Origin: Solanum dulcamara
Taxonomy: Eukaryota; Streptophyta; Magnoliopsida; Solanales; Solanaceae
Length of the DNA stretch: 64,000 nt
Assembly (NCBI RefSeq): GCF_947179165.1
Contig: NC_077238.1
Location: forward strand, 44,405,793-44,469,792
Direction: 5' to 3'
Positions within the stretch are counted from its first letter, which is position 1. Every line of letters starts with the position of its first letter. Below the pieces are notes generated by a model. The model ran no database searches, had not been told where the DNA came from, and was given only the letters and a program-made list of their open reading frames with translations. The translations under genes and the position numbers were made by a program. Shown here piece after piece: positions 12,413 through 24,146 of this stretch.

Positions 12413-13165
12413 TGTCATGACCCAAGTTTAGGGCCTAGACGTGACATAATAAATGAGACACCTAGAGGTACCTCACCCAAGATGTTAGCATTTATTAAGC
12501 TTTTCATAGATAATTACATACAATAAATCATGGAAGAAAAATGGCTAATGGGACCAAGGGAGATAACATAGAATAGAAATCATAAGCAACGTCAAACATT
12601 ATCTATTTTTCCAATAATACCTCTAATTTGTTTAGACTTGGAAGGGGCTAATAATGTCCCTAGCTCACCCTCATGATAAGTATCCAAAAGTACCACAAGA
12701 TAACTAAAAGTCTATACATATAAATTGCCAAAAAAGGATATGGAATGTTATTCCTGGAACATGGGAACTTACCAACTAAGTAACCTTAATGATCAAACTA
12801 GCCACGTGGAGGAGAATGTAGAGAAACATCGGTCCCTACATAGTGATATCATGTAGGCAAAAGTATGCATTAGTACTTTGAAAGTACTAAGTATGTGAGA
12901 ATGCAATGCAATATATCATTTTACAATAAGGTGATGCAATGGACCATGCTAGAACCTTGCAATCATTTGAAATACCATTTGGAGATATGAAGCTTAGTAA
13001 ATGAAATATTGAAACAAACATGAATAATAAAAGAAACTTAAACATTATAGAGGTAATCATGAGTCATTATAATAAACCATATACTTGCAAAGTACCATGA
13101 ATCGTAAATAGGTACACCATAAGCCTTTTGAAAGAAATCTTTAACTTTGTGAGAGCACATACTTG
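12413..13165 (-). mobile_element. Element E, 3' LTR fragment
   Basis: It aligns with the terminal part of E's 5' LTR (14688-15430): the same order of blocks such as CCAAGTTTAGGGCCTAGACG (complement of the LTR end), ACATGGAGGAGAATG and AGTACTTTGAA. It stops near 13165, where the sequence switches to pol. About 1.9 kb of LTR start is missing. Confidence 0.7.
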
Positions 13166-14490
13166 CACCACCATCATCAGAACTACTCTGAAGAAGTACT
13201 TTCGAAGTTGACATCCCTAACCCTTACCATATGATAAATTCAACCTTTAGAATCGATTTCCCAGGCTTTAAGATAAGAGATGAATCTACACTTAATGGCC
13301 TAATCATGACCCTTCCATTCTAAAATAGACTCATTTGGGAATTGAAACTTGACTCAACGAATTCAACAATCTATAGAAGCAGAAGGTGCATGCAACTAAT
13401 GCATACCAATCATTACCATTTCAAAAAGGGAATTCACACTTACTGGATGAAGTACCACACTAAGTTTGGGGACCTATAGAGTGGTAGGGCTGAGATTGTC
13501 GATGATATCCTTATCATTCTTATCAACCCATGGAAAATGCCTCAACTTATGATTCTTCGTACCACAACCAAAACATACACCCGAACTAGCTAAACAATCT
13601 CCCGAATGGTACCTTCCGCACATTTTACATGCGAGAAACGTTTCACTACTATCATTGTCACCATGATACCTAGGGTAAGAACCCTATCCTAGTTATACTT
13701 AGGTATTGAATCACTATAAAAAAGATGATCCATCCTCAATCCAGGCCTTCTTGGTCATCCTAGCAACCTCCATAAGCTTTTCTTCTTCAATTTGCTCGGC
13801 ATGAGTCATTAATCGGGAGATGTCCATTTCCTTGACCAACATGGACATCTTGCACTACTTGGACACAAGCTTGAGATACCAGAAATAAAATTTCTAATTC
13901 TAGCATGGGGTCGGAGACCATGAAGGAAGCATACATTGAAAAATTTGTGAATTTAAGGACATACTCCCTCACACTCATACTTCCTTGACGGAGGTTGATG
14001 AAATCTTGGATTATGGCCTCCCTTAACTCCAATAGAAAGAAGTGTTCTAGGAAAGCACCTTTGAACTCTTCCCATCCTATCATCCCCATTCCTTCATCCC
14101 TATCCACAACCCATTGCTCATACCACACTCGAGCTACACCTTTGAGTTGATATGTCACTAGCTTACACTTCTTATTTGGTGGCACACCTATGATGGCCAC
14201 AATTTGGTATATTTCATCTATAGAATCCATAATATACTCACCTAGTTTAGAATCATTGAACTCAGGCAGATTTATCCTTTGAAAATCCTAAATTTTAGAG
14301 GTCGTATTTTGAATTTGAGGAGGAGGTACACCTTAATTCACTTAGTTGGCTACGGCTTGAGCCAACAAAGTAATGACATTGCGAAACTCAGCATGGGTTA
14401 CCCCTTCTTTATGATGTGGGACATTAGGAACCAGAGGAGCTTAGTCCTCATCGTCAACCCTTGCTCTTGGAGGTGCTCTTCCACAGGGAA
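13166..14490 (-). pseudogene. gag: Element E gag and protease-region fragments
   Basis: The longest open part on the minus strand, 14230-13787 (147 residues), contains the plant gypsy Gag core: VTYQLKGVARVWYEQW, GWEEFKGAFLEHFF, LRQGSMSVREYVLKF. It matches the Gag of element A1 closely. Further down, 13650-13540 encodes two cysteine-rich motifs, including CFGCGTKNHKLRHFP, in which the last knuckle Cys is lost. 13490-13190 is colinear with the segment between protease and RT of C and A1 (an MRVRDV-like region). The first codons lie near 14490. Gag would build the particle; here frameshifts and a truncation remove function. The forward ORF at 14279-14524 is antisense noise. Confidence 0.7.
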
Positions 14491-14672
14491 TTATCTGGAG
14501 AATATAAAACTGATCATTAGTTAGAGGAATACTTATGACACTTTAGGTCATGACAAGAATTAAAAGAAGTGAAGACTTTCCTAAATGTCTTATAGTCTCC
14601 TATTCATAGTTGTGGTGTGCTTCACAACCATGAAAAATACCCTATTTGATGCGACCATTTAAAAACCTCAGG

Positions 14673-14687
14673 CTTTGATACCAAGTT
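14673..14687 (-). other. Primer-binding site of element E
   Basis: The minus strand reads AACTTGGTATCAAAG directly after the LTR end, a one-mismatch match to the initiator tRNA-Met site TGGTATCAGAG. Confidence 0.8.
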
Positions 14688-17318
14688 TATCACAACCAAA
14701 GTCTAGGGCCTAAACGTGACACAATGAATGATACACCTAGAAGTACTTTACCCAAGCCTCTTAGAATTCATTGAAATTTTCATAGGTAATGACATTTAAT
14801 AAATGTCGGAAGAGAAATGGGTAATAAGACAAAGGGAGATAACATAGAATAGAGATCATAGGCAACATCAAACATCGTCTATTTTGTTCAATAATACCTC
14901 TATTTTCTTTAGACTTGGAAGGGGATACAATATGTCCCTAGATCACCCTAATGATAAGTATCCAAAAGTACCACAATATAACTAAAAGTCTATACATGTA
15001 AATAGCAAGAAATGGAAATGGAATGTTAAACAACATGGGAACACACCAACTAAGTAACCTTCATCGATCAAAACTAGCCACATGGAGGAGAATGTGGAGC
15101 AACGTTGGTCCCTACATGGTGATATCGTGTACGCAAAGGTATGCGTTAGTACTTTGAATGTACTTAGTATGTGAGCATGGAATGCAATATATCATTTTAT
15201 AATAAGGTGATGCAATGGACAATGCTAGAACCTTACAATCATTTGAAATACCATTTGGAGTTATGAAGCTTAGACAATGAAATATAGAAACCATCATGAA
15301 TCATAAAAGAAACTTAAACATTATAGAGGTAATCATGAGTCATTATAAGAAACCATATACTTGCAAAGTACCATGAATCATAAATATCTTTACCATAAAC
15401 CTTTTGAAAGAAATCTTTAACTTTATGAGAGTACATGCATTACTTTTTTATAGATATAGGAGACATAATATGATATATCTTAAAAATTAGAAGAGGGACC
15501 AGGTACCTTTGTGAGAGCGACCGTTAACCGACATAAACCATGTGAGCTATAATATAGAATCCTGATGTTACCTTTACATCAGAGGAAAAGGGGGAGACTA
15601 TTTGTCATGGTAGACTCCGCTATGCCTAAGTGGATCCACTAAGCTATTGTATTAATCGGGTACTCACCCCTAGTTCTTAGACTCGGGTACTCACCTCCAA
15701 GCCTTGATATTTTAGGTACTCACCTTTTAGAGATTTGGGTATTGGCCTCTAACTCTTTTGTACCTATGGTGGCACATAGTTCTAGGATATGGGTATTCTC
15801 TCCTAGTCCAAATCAGTGCTAGGTGAGCTCTCAATGGAATAGAAAAATTATAAAACTTAAAGTCAACCCCATGAAATAATTTAATACTTCAAAATAGTCA
15901 TAATATATAGCTTGAGAATTCAAAATATCACACTCAATAGAATAGCTCATTAAAACCTATCCTTTCATCCAAATATGCGAGAATTCTTCTTATCACATAA
16001 GAATCCATTCTTTGGCTAAGAAGCCCTTTCATCATCATTCATATCATTTCATTTCATATGAATTCCTTAAATCAAAATATAGGCATTTGCTTCATAAGCT
16101 TTCATTTAGAGTCAAGCTTTCAATTCAACTTTACTTTAAGGTAAGTAAAACTAGGTAGGTTAATTTCGTAAAACCCTCAAATGTATTTAAAGGAATCTTG
16201 CATGAATGAGAGTGATAGAAAATATATCAAATTACACATCTTAAAATAACCCACCATATATACTTTACAACCAATTTCAATCCTTCATATAGACACTTTA
16301 GCAAATCGGTCATTTCATGAAATTGAGAGTCAATATATATTAATATAAGTAAATAAACTTCAAATATATTATAATCTATATATTTTAAATCATCATGTAA
16401 AAGTCCATAAGATTTCATTATTAAAAATTAAGATGCTTAGTTGAGAAAATATTTGGGCTCTATAGGTGGAAGAACCCATGGATGAAAACCAACATATGTT
16501 CGGGAACAAAATCCCCAATGAAAGATTGAGAAGAAGATGAGACTTGAAGATGCCTTTAGATGAACCCTCGCTTGGCTTGAAGTTCTTGGGAGAGTTTGAG
16601 AAGAGAGAATTTATGTTTGGTAAGCTGGAGAGAAATAAAATGAGGGCTTTGAAGGGACTAGGATCTATAGATAAGTGAAGTTTTCCCTCAAAATGACACC
16701 ATTTTGGGTTTAAATGTAGGAAAAGACCAAAATGTCCCTTTAAAGATTTGGTCGGAACTGGCTTCACAGGGGACCTTCATGGTCCGTGATGCCCACCACG
16801 AACTATGGTGGGGTCACATGGTAAAAGACTTGAAAAATATTTTGGAAGGTGTTGTAGAGAAGTCTCTAAACTTTCTTCACGGATGGCCACTACGGACTGT
16901 ACTGAGTTTCACGGAAGGCCATCACGTGTCGTTGTCCTCTCCTATCTGAGCAACTTCACTAAAATGCCATTACTTTATCCTTTGAACTCCAAATAAGGCA
17001 AACTTAGTGGAGTTGGAAAGAAAACTCAAAAACCTTTACTTTGAGTGGTCATAAGCCACCTAAATCTTAATATTCAGAGAGATATGACCGCTTGAAGTTG
17101 ACCCTTATATGGACTCATCCAAAAACTTAATCCATAGAAAATGTTTGGACTTGGCTTGGTGTTAGAGATCCGTTATGACCCTAAACCACATTTAATACAC
17201 TTTAAATACTTAGGAATTCATTCGAACTCATCTGTAAAATTAGAAGTGATAGTGTTCAAGCCTATACGCATATGAAGAATGCTTTGGATCTTGGCATTGA
17301 AATTTTTGGGGTGTTACA
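14688..17318 (-). mobile_element. Element E, 5' LTR (2.63 kb)
   Basis: The minus strand starts TGTAACACCCCAAAAATTTC at 17318 and ends GGTTGTGATA at 14688. The early part (complement of 16740-16960) holds GC-rich phrases with GGTCCGTG / CCACCACG that recur in the other C-family LTRs. The middle (15650-15780) holds four imperfect copies of a GGTACTCACC-centred unit of about 35 bases. ORFs within (15112-15297, 16227-16418, 16393-16767, 16704-16996) are not genes. Confidence 0.75.
15645..15790. repeat. Imperfect tandem repeat, about 35-bp unit (GGTACTCACC)
   Basis: GGTACTCACC or a close variant recurs at roughly 35-40-base intervals (near 15659, 15685, 15715 and, decayed, 15738). A related block, GAGTACCCAATCTCA, is repeated at 62815-62920 and near 58630-58700 in other LTRs, so the unit is old and shared between LTR families. 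Confidence 0.7.
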
Positions 17319-17323
17319 GTAGC

Positions 17324-18480
17324 ACTCTCAACCTCTTGGTTCCTCCATAACACTTTACCTGATGCTATTTCTTTGTTTTTCAACTTTCTAATTTGCCGGT
17401 CCATGATTTAACCCAAAACTTCCTCATATGAAAGAATGGCCTTAACTTCAATGTTATCCCATAGCACAATATATCTTGGATTACCAACAACCTTTATCAA
17501 TAATGACACATGGAATACCAAATGCACCCATGCCAAATCTGAAGGCAAATCCAACTCATAATCCACCTTGCCAATTCACCTCAAAATCTGATATGGGCCA
17601 ACATAGTGGGGACTTAACTTTGCTTTCTTACTAAAATGCATCACACCCTTCATGGGTGAAATTTCAAGTAAATCCAATCATTAACCTCAAATTCAAGTCC
17701 TTTCTTCTCAGATCTGAATAAAACTTTTTTCGGCTTGGGGCCATTTTTAATCTTTCTCTAATGAGTCTAACCTTCTCCATAGACTCAAACAAACTTCACC
17801 TATCTCAAACCAACTGATAGGGGATCTACACTACCTAACATACAAAGCCTCAAAGTAGTCATCTCAATGCTAGAATGATAATTGTTATTATAGGCAAACT
17901 CTATTAATGGCAAATGGTCATCTCAATTTCAATTAAAATCAATAACGCATTCTCCCAACATATAGTTTAATGTCTAGATGGTACGTTCTACTTGACCATC
18001 CATTTGTGGGTGGAAAACTGTACTAATCTTCACTTTAGTACCAATACCTTTTTGGAAAGTTCTCCAAAACTGAGATGTAAACTAAGTACCTCGCTCCAAA
18101 ATAACATATGATGGAATACCATGAAGCTTTACCAACTCTCGGATATACAATCTAGCGAGTCCTCAACTGAATATGAAGTCTTAACTAGGAAAAAATTAGC
18201 CAACTTTGTCATTCAATCAACAATCACCCAAATGGAATCATGTTGCCTACAAGTACGGGGAAAATTTATAACGAAGTCCATAGTCAAGGCTTCCGACTTC
18301 CAAGTAGGAATCTGAATATTTTGAGCCAAACCACTTGATTTTTGATCCTCAACTTTCACTTGTTGGCAATTAGGACAGTTAGCCATGAATTCTGCAATAT
18401 CCCTCTTTGTGACATTCCACCAATACACTTCTCTCCAATTTTGATACATCTTTGTGGAATAAGGATGAATAGATTACCAT
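17324..18480 (-). pseudogene. pol: Element C integrase and chromodomain-like tail
   Basis: Minus strand, N to C: the integrase zinc-binding module (SIHP..., then CPNCQQVK near 18377-18355), the catalytic core with the first Asp in MDFVINFP (about 18270) and the third catalytic block VERTIQTL near 17990, and PLIEFAYNN near 17910. The C-terminal tail HPVFHVSLL (about 17500) and DRQIRKLKNKEI...KVLWRNQEVESAT (17410-17324) is the chromodomain-like module typical of Tekay/Del. Integrase inserts the cDNA into chromosomes; the tail is thought to bias targeting to heterochromatin. Multiple stops and frameshifts disable it; the middle Asp region reads LERGT rather than the usual SDRGT. E interrupts the tail at 17319. 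Confidence 0.8.
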
Positions 18481-19260
18481 GAAGTATGGGCTTTGGACAA
18501 TATCATAGTTTAATCCATCAACATTTGGAATGCACAGTCAACCTTGATATATCAAAATACTATCTTTCCCTTGGGAGAAAGCCTCAATAACTTTTTTGGA
18601 AAACACTTTCTTCAATTCAGCCAAAGAGGGATCACTATCTTTATTTGACTTTACATACACCACAAGGGACGCTTCGGAACTATTTTGCACAATAACACCA
18701 CAATCTTTGGAACCAACCAATCAAACACCCAAATGGGCTAATTTGTGCACATCCCGAACTAGCATTCTTTTCTCATCCTCAATATGAGTAACACTATTTA
18801 TGAACAACCTACTAATAGCATCGACAACCATATTTGCCTTACCTAGATGCTATAGAACACTCATTTCATAATCATTCAACAATTCAAGCCATCTCCTTTA
18901 TCAAAAATTCAAGTCCTTATGAGTGAACACATATTGAAAACTCTTGTGATTGACAAAAGCATCTATATGTAAACCATAAAGATAGTGTCACCATAACTTC
19001 AAAGAAAATATCATGGCCGCCAACTCCAAGTCATAAGTTGGGTAATTCTTCTAATGAACCTTGTGTTGCCTTGAAGTAGAAGCTATCACTTTACCATTTT
19101 TCATTAGAACACAACTAAGACCAACTCATGAAGCATCACAATACACAACAAACCCATTGGAACCTTTTGATAAAGTTAACATCGAAGCGAAGGTAAGCTT
19201 ATCCTTCGACTCTCAGAAGTTGTTCTCATATACCTCAGACCAACTTCACGTTCTTTTGAG
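18481..19260 (-). pseudogene. pol: Element C RNase H and connector
   Basis: Minus strand: VVYCDAS (first catalytic Asp, about 19140), NYPTYDLELAAM (catalytic Glu, about 19040), a decayed VDHKS/TDHKS block with Asn in place of Asp (about 18950), LQYVFTHKDLNF, RRWLELLNDYEMSVL, then VDAISRL (last Asp region, about 18820). After this comes the connector HLAHLGV...VGSKDCGVIVQNSSEASLVV down to 18538. RNase H removes the RNA strand during reverse transcription. Several stops are present, including two next to RRWLE. Confidence 0.75.
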
Positions 19261-20280
19261 TCAAAAAAGTCAAGGGTGATAAAATGGAAGAGAAACCTTC
19301 CACAAACTGTCTATAATAATAGGCTAAGTCCAAGAAACTCTGAATATCAGAAAGAGTCAACTATCTTGGCCAATTCTTTACTGCCTCAGTCTTCTTCAGA
19401 TCCACCATAATTTCTTCTCCGAAAATAATGTGATAAAGGAAAGCAACTGACCTTAACCAAAATTCACATTTGCTAAACATTGCATACAACTAATGGTCTT
19501 TGACAATTTGCAACACAATCCATGAATAATCGTTATGCTTTTTCTCACTACGAGAATAGATCAAAATATCATCAATAAATACAATAAAAAATATATTGAA
19601 GTATTGGTTAGACACCCTGTTAATCAAATCCATAAAAGCTGCATGAATGATGGTCTTTGAGAATTTGCAACACAATTCTCAAATGATTGGCATGCTCTTT
19701 CTCACTATGAGAATAGATCAAAATATCATTAATAAACACAATCACGAATATATCCAAGTAATGCTTAGACACCCTATTAATCAAATCCATAAAAGATGCA
19801 GGGGCATTCGTTAGTCCAAAAGACATAATCAAGTATAAAAGGTGACCATACCGAGTTCTAAAGGCTATCTTAGGAATGTAACATTCCCTTAGTCAGATTT
19901 GATGATAACCCGATTGAAGATCAATCCTTGAAAAGTAGCTTGCTTCTTGAAGTTGATCAAACAGGTCATTAATCCTTGGAATTAGATATTTATTCTTTAT
20001 GATGACCTTATTCAATTGCCAATAATCAATACACATTCGGAGTGACCCACCTTTGTTCATAAAAAACAACATGGGAGCACCCCATGGAGAAATATGGGCC
20101 TTATAAAACCCTTATCTAACCAATCCTTCAATTTCTCTTCCAAATCCTTAAGTTTCGCCGGAGCTATACGGTAAGGAGGAATAAAAATAGGTTGAGTATC
20201 GATAAGGAGATCTATCACAAAGTCAATTTCCCTTTCGGAAGGAACACAGGAAAAATTATTGGGAAACACGTCAAGAAACT
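19261..20280 (-). pseudogene. pol: Element C reverse transcriptase (with internal duplication)
   Basis: Minus strand: the upstream block PPYRIAPAKLKDLEEKLKD (about 20190-20140), GFIRP, then the fingers/palm region to [19 protein letters not shown] (about 19830-19775) and the catalytic FxDD block. That block is present twice: one copy reads FINDILIYS (19651-19800) and the other FIDDILIYS (19494-19650). Copies elsewhere in the window have one. The first copy has Asn at the first Asp of the DD pair. With the duplication, stops and frameshifts the enzyme cannot work. RT makes cDNA from the packaged RNA. Confidence 0.8.
19494..19800 (-). repeat. 157-bp tandem duplication covering the RT active-site block
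   Basis: TGGTCTTTGA at 19494 recurs at 19651. The two 157-bp units align along their whole length: CACTA(C/T)GAGAATAGATCAAA, TTAATCAAATCCATAAAAG and others. The copies differ at many positions, so the duplication is not recent. Confidence 0.85.
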
Positions 20281-20850
20281 CATTAACTATAGGGACCTAC
20301 TCTAGAGTAGGAGCTTCAGAATCAACATCCTTAACTCGAAATATGTGGTAAATGCACCCTTTGGAAATCATTTTCTAGGCCTTAAGACATGATATGAATC
20401 GACCCTTAATCACCAAATCATTACCATTCTATTCAAGAATAGGCTCATTAGCAAATTGAAACTTGACCCTATGGGTCCTACAATTAAAGGATGCATAAGA
20501 GGCATGTAATCAATCCATACCAAGAATAATGTCAAAATTGTTCATGTCTTGTTTAACAACATCATAAGGGATAACTTTATGCAAGACCGAAATAGGACAA
20601 CCTCTATAAACACTCTTGGCTAACACCAAATCACCAACCGGAGAATAAACTAAAAAGGGCTCCAAGAATACTTTGGGGAACATATAAAATCTCATAGTAA
20701 GGCAAGGAATGACAAAAGACAAATTGCACCCAGATCAAGCACTGCATAGACATCAAATATAAAGACCCGTAACATACCCGTGACCATATTGGAAGTCTCA
20801 TCCACATCTTGCCTAGTATGAAAAGAATAGAATCTGTTGTTGCATTGGCC
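20281..20850 (-). pseudogene. pol: Element C protease region
   Basis: Minus strand: GMLRVFIFDVYAVLDLGA (about 20780-20725), where DLGA stands at the protease active site, then MFPKVFLEPFLVYSPVGD, VYRGCPISVLHKVIPYD and FDIILGMD (about 20680-20510). The domain is colinear with A1 protease, which carries DPGA. The aspartic protease releases Gag and Pol proteins in the particle. DLGA lacks the Ser/Thr usual after the catalytic Asp, and stops follow, so it is inactive. Confidence 0.75.
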
Positions 20851-21925
20851 ACCTTTTGGTTGAGTTTGGGAACCTTGTTGCACTTGACTTCTTTGAGCCA
20901 CTTGGATTTGATGATAACCTTCTCTACATTTGTTTCCAATATAAGGGCATTCGGATTGGTTTTGGTCCATCTTGCCACATCCATAGCAAGCACCTATTCC
21001 CATCAAACACCTTCCTCAATGATTGTTTCCACACTTAGCACACTTTGAAAAAGTAGGGCTACTAGCACTCACACCTCCACCTTGAACCTTATGGTATGAC
21101 ACCATATCCTTATCAAAATTCTTTCTCAAATCTTTTCCTTATTGAGAACGGCCACTACTACTATTGGTATTTGAGAACCCACCTTCATACCAGCCCCTGT
21201 TAGAGTCTCTCATCCTCATCTGTTTGAGTATCTCTACTTCAATTTGCTCAGCAAAGGTCATGAGTCGATATATGTCCATTTACTTAACAAGCATGGAGGT
21301 ACATCATTTCTTTGAAACCAAGTCGGATACCTTCGGTATGACTTGGCTCATTCGGATTGTGGATCGATAATTAGTGAAGGAGCATACTTGGATAACTTGG
21401 TGAACTTTAGGGTATAATCCATCATACCCATGTTTTCTTGCCTATGATTAATGAACTCCAACACCTTTGCCTCTCTTAGCTCAAGAGGGAAGAAGTTATC
21501 AAGGAAAGCAAGCTTGAAGGTTTCCCACTCAATAGGACCTTCATCCACTTTTTTGTAGTTTCCATTAAGTACACCAAGCTTGAGCAACACTCTTCCAAAA
21601 TCACACCCATAATACTTACTATCCTATAAACCTCATCAATGAACTCTTGAGGATCCTCATCAACTTTTGAACCGTGGAACTAAGGAGGGTTCATGAAAAA
21701 TACCTCACTCAAGAGGCCATAATAAGAGTATTAAGAGGAACCATAACCCCTTGGTTGGCTATAAGTTGGGATAGCATGGTAGTAGCAGTTCAGAACTCCA
21801 TATTAGTCACTTGGTCGGGTATGGGACCATTGTCCTGAGGGATCGGATGGGATTGGACTTCATTAGCATTGACCCCTCTTTGCATAAGTTCTCTTCTTGG
21901 AGGCGTTTGTGGAAATCATAAAGGA
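20851..21925 (-). pseudogene. gag: Element C gag
   Basis: Minus strand: an N-terminal start near 21925; an acidic Q/N-rich leader; IEWETFKLAFLDNFFPLELREAK and FINHRQENMGMMDYTLKFT (about 21560-21400) of the capsid core; and the knuckle CYGCGKMDQNQSECP near 20985-20940, where the zinc-binding His is replaced by Gln. Several stops break the frame, notably around 21750 and 21230. Forward ORFs at 20809-21048 and 21164-21370 are antisense shadows. Confidence 0.7.
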
Positions 21926-22108
21926 CAATAGTTAGGGAAAAGAAATCTTAGAGTATACTCTATCGCATGACATAGGTCATTAAAGAAGTGAGGATTTCCT
22001 AAAATGACTTATAGCCTCCTATTCATAAATATGGCGAGATTCATACCCATGAATAAGACTCTACTTGACGCGGAATGTTGGACACCCAAAGACATTTTAA
22101 ATCACGTG

Positions 22109-22122
22109 ATCTGATACCAAGT
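22109..22122 (-). other. Primer-binding site of element C
   Basis: The minus strand reads ACTTGGTATCAGAT, matching TGGTATCAGA of the initiator tRNA-Met site, directly after the LTR end GGTTGGGACA (complement of 22124-22133). Confidence 0.85.
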
Positions 22123-22123
22123 T

Positions 22124-22415
22124 TGTCCCAACCCAACCTAGGGCCTAGTCATAAAACATTGATAAAAACCCCATAGGGCTCCAACCAAGCTTCTTGACAT
22201 ATCATAAGCATGCATAAGTTAAAGTAAAGTGGAATGTAACATAGGAAAGGGTCTAAATCATGAATCATAAAAGTATAGGAGTTTGATAACATAGACACAA
22301 TATCATTTTTCCAATAAATGCCTCTACAAGATATGATGGGCGGGGGCTAATACATGTCTCTAGCTCATTGTCAATACGAATATAACAAAATTCTTTGAAG
22401 AAAGAACTAACTCAT
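22124..22415 (-). mobile_element. Element C 5' LTR, terminal part (left of D)
   Basis: The complement of the LTR end (TGTCCCAACC, CTAGGGCCTAG) starts at 22124. The LTR is cut at 22415 by element D and resumes at 44270. Confidence 0.8.
22411..22415. repeat. Target-site duplication of element D, left (CTCAT)
   Basis: CTCAT at 22411-22415 is repeated exactly at 44265-44269, immediately outside the two D LTRs. Confidence 0.92.
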
Positions 22416-24146
22416 TGTTATAACCCGTATTTTGCACATTTGGACATTTTGGGATAATTGTAATAAGTTAAGGATAATGCTATATTTTGATCTTGTTTGA
22501 TACATAAGTTTGTTATAAAAATTTTGGATGTGGAAATATTGTAAAAGGCCAAGGGCAAAATTGAAATTTCTAAAAAAAACTTCGTTTCATGAAAATCTAT
22601 GGACTAAGTGATTGGGCTTGGAAGAATAAAAAAAATTAAACATGAGATGCCCAAAAAAAATACCCAATCCCAAGTCATTCATCCATGTGATGAATGAATA
22701 AAAAGGGGGCACTTAGTCATAAACCTTTAGAACCTTCAAGAGAAATTGAGAAAGGAGAAGAACAAAAGAAAACAAAAGAGGAGTTGGAGGCCAAGTAATG
22801 AGTCATAGGAATCGACTTACTTATGTAAGCTACCAACTTATAAATCTTACATAATTAAGCTATTTAAGTGTGTACCAAGCTTACGTAGCAAGGATTACAT
22901 AAATTCGTAAAAGAAGACGAGATAACAAACCCATGAGGAGAAGAAGAGAGTGCCACGTAGCAGCCCATAAAGAGTTCCATATGGCATCTCATGAGAGAGT
23001 GACACATAGCAGCAGTTGCAGCAAGGGAGTGGGCCCTACATGCCACATGGAAGCGCCTAGGTGGAGGAGATGGTGCATTGGCCCTATGAGGGCTTGACAC
23101 GTGTAATCAATAAGGGGTTGACACATGTCACACACTAAGGTAGCCTATATATATATATATATTATGAATTACTTCTCTCATACTTATCCCATAAGTCATC
23201 TTTTTTAAGAGAGTTCTAGAAAAGAGAAGAAGAAAAAGAAACCTTGAGATAGAGAGAGAGAGAGAGCTACGGTTTTGGGGAGAAAAAGGTAAGTTCTCCC
23301 ATTCTGTTCTGTGAATTAATTATCTAGGGTATACCACAAGGGTATGATGGTATTAATAATGTAAATTTATGGTTTTATCATCCCCAAAACGTTAACCAAC
23401 AGCCCCAAAGTTTCATCTGCACTAAAGGAAATTTTGAGTCGAGTTCCGACAAGTTTTGGCGAGTTTCGGGTAAGGTAAAGTTTTCTCTTTCGAACTGGAT
23501 TTTATGAGGTTGTTATGAAGTATATTATATGTCTTAAATAAGGTTGGAAGTGGAAAAAGTGTATAAGGATGCTTGGCGTTGGAAACAAACTAAATTGAAG
23601 TGGTTATAGCTAAATCAAAGTCGAGTAGTGGATTGTCGTAGTGGTGCTACGGGTGCATATGGTTGGTTTGTGTGTTGAAGCACTTCAAAGTATTTTAAAA
23701 CGTTTTTGGTGCTTCTGGTTTCATCCATATGACCCTTCATTTGGTATGGTTAAAGATTTTGCAAAACAATGATTAAGAACTCTATTTTTGTATCATATTT
23801 TGGAGCTAGTTGTTTGGAGCTTGTATTGTGTAAGGTTGAAGTGATTTACTTATACATATGCTTCTGTTTGTTGTTCTTGGTATGATTGTTAATATTGTGG
23901 CTGAGTTAAACTCTCGGGGATGTTGAAGTTATAAAGGAGATGCTGCCCAATTTTCGGTAGATTCGGAACTAGTAACAAACTAGTCGAGGGTAATGAATAA
24001 GGAAATAACTCCTATGAGTACTTGGGTGTAGAGTTGGAAATTGGAAAGTGAAAGGTAATTAACCTTAGTATTACTTTTATTTTAAATAGTTTCAAAAAAT
24101 GACGAGGCGAACGTGGTTAAGAGTAGTCCCTAAGAGGTATGTGAAG
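22416..24146 (+). mobile_element. Element D 5' LTR, first part
   Basis: It is colinear with 40855-42500 of the 3' LTR (shared CAAGTTAAGGATAATGCTAT-type block, AACCTTCAAGAGAAATTGAG and the CGAACTGGA region). A TA-rich promoter-like stretch lies at 23144-23165, after CACATGTCACAC. The minus-strand ORF at 22864-23100 is not a gene. The LTR is interrupted by A1 at 24147. Confidence 0.85.
24142..24146. repeat. Target-site duplication of A1, left (TGAAG)
   Basis: TGAAG precedes A1 and TAAAG (33794-33798) follows it. The intact counterpart in D's 3' LTR reads GTAAGTGAAGCTACC at 42491-42505 with no insertion, which fixes the site. The single mismatch is a G/A transition. Confidence 0.85.

Larger units (their letters stand above)
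12413..17318 (-). mobile_element. Element E, internally deleted Tekay element nested in C pol
   Basis: On the minus strand: full 5' LTR 17318-14688, primer-binding site, gag 14490-13540, a short protease-region piece 13490-13190, then directly a 3' LTR fragment 13165-12413. RT, RNase H, integrase and the polypurine tract are absent. LTR termini are TGTAACACC and TCATGACA. The exact GTAGC duplication shows that the insertion was a normal integrase-mediated event and the deletion came later, or that a deleted copy was mobilised in trans. Confidence 0.8.

Noticed and set aside
12143..12418. 91-residue minus-strand ORF
   Set aside because: It is the shifted frame of the pol tail of element C and includes five bases of E.
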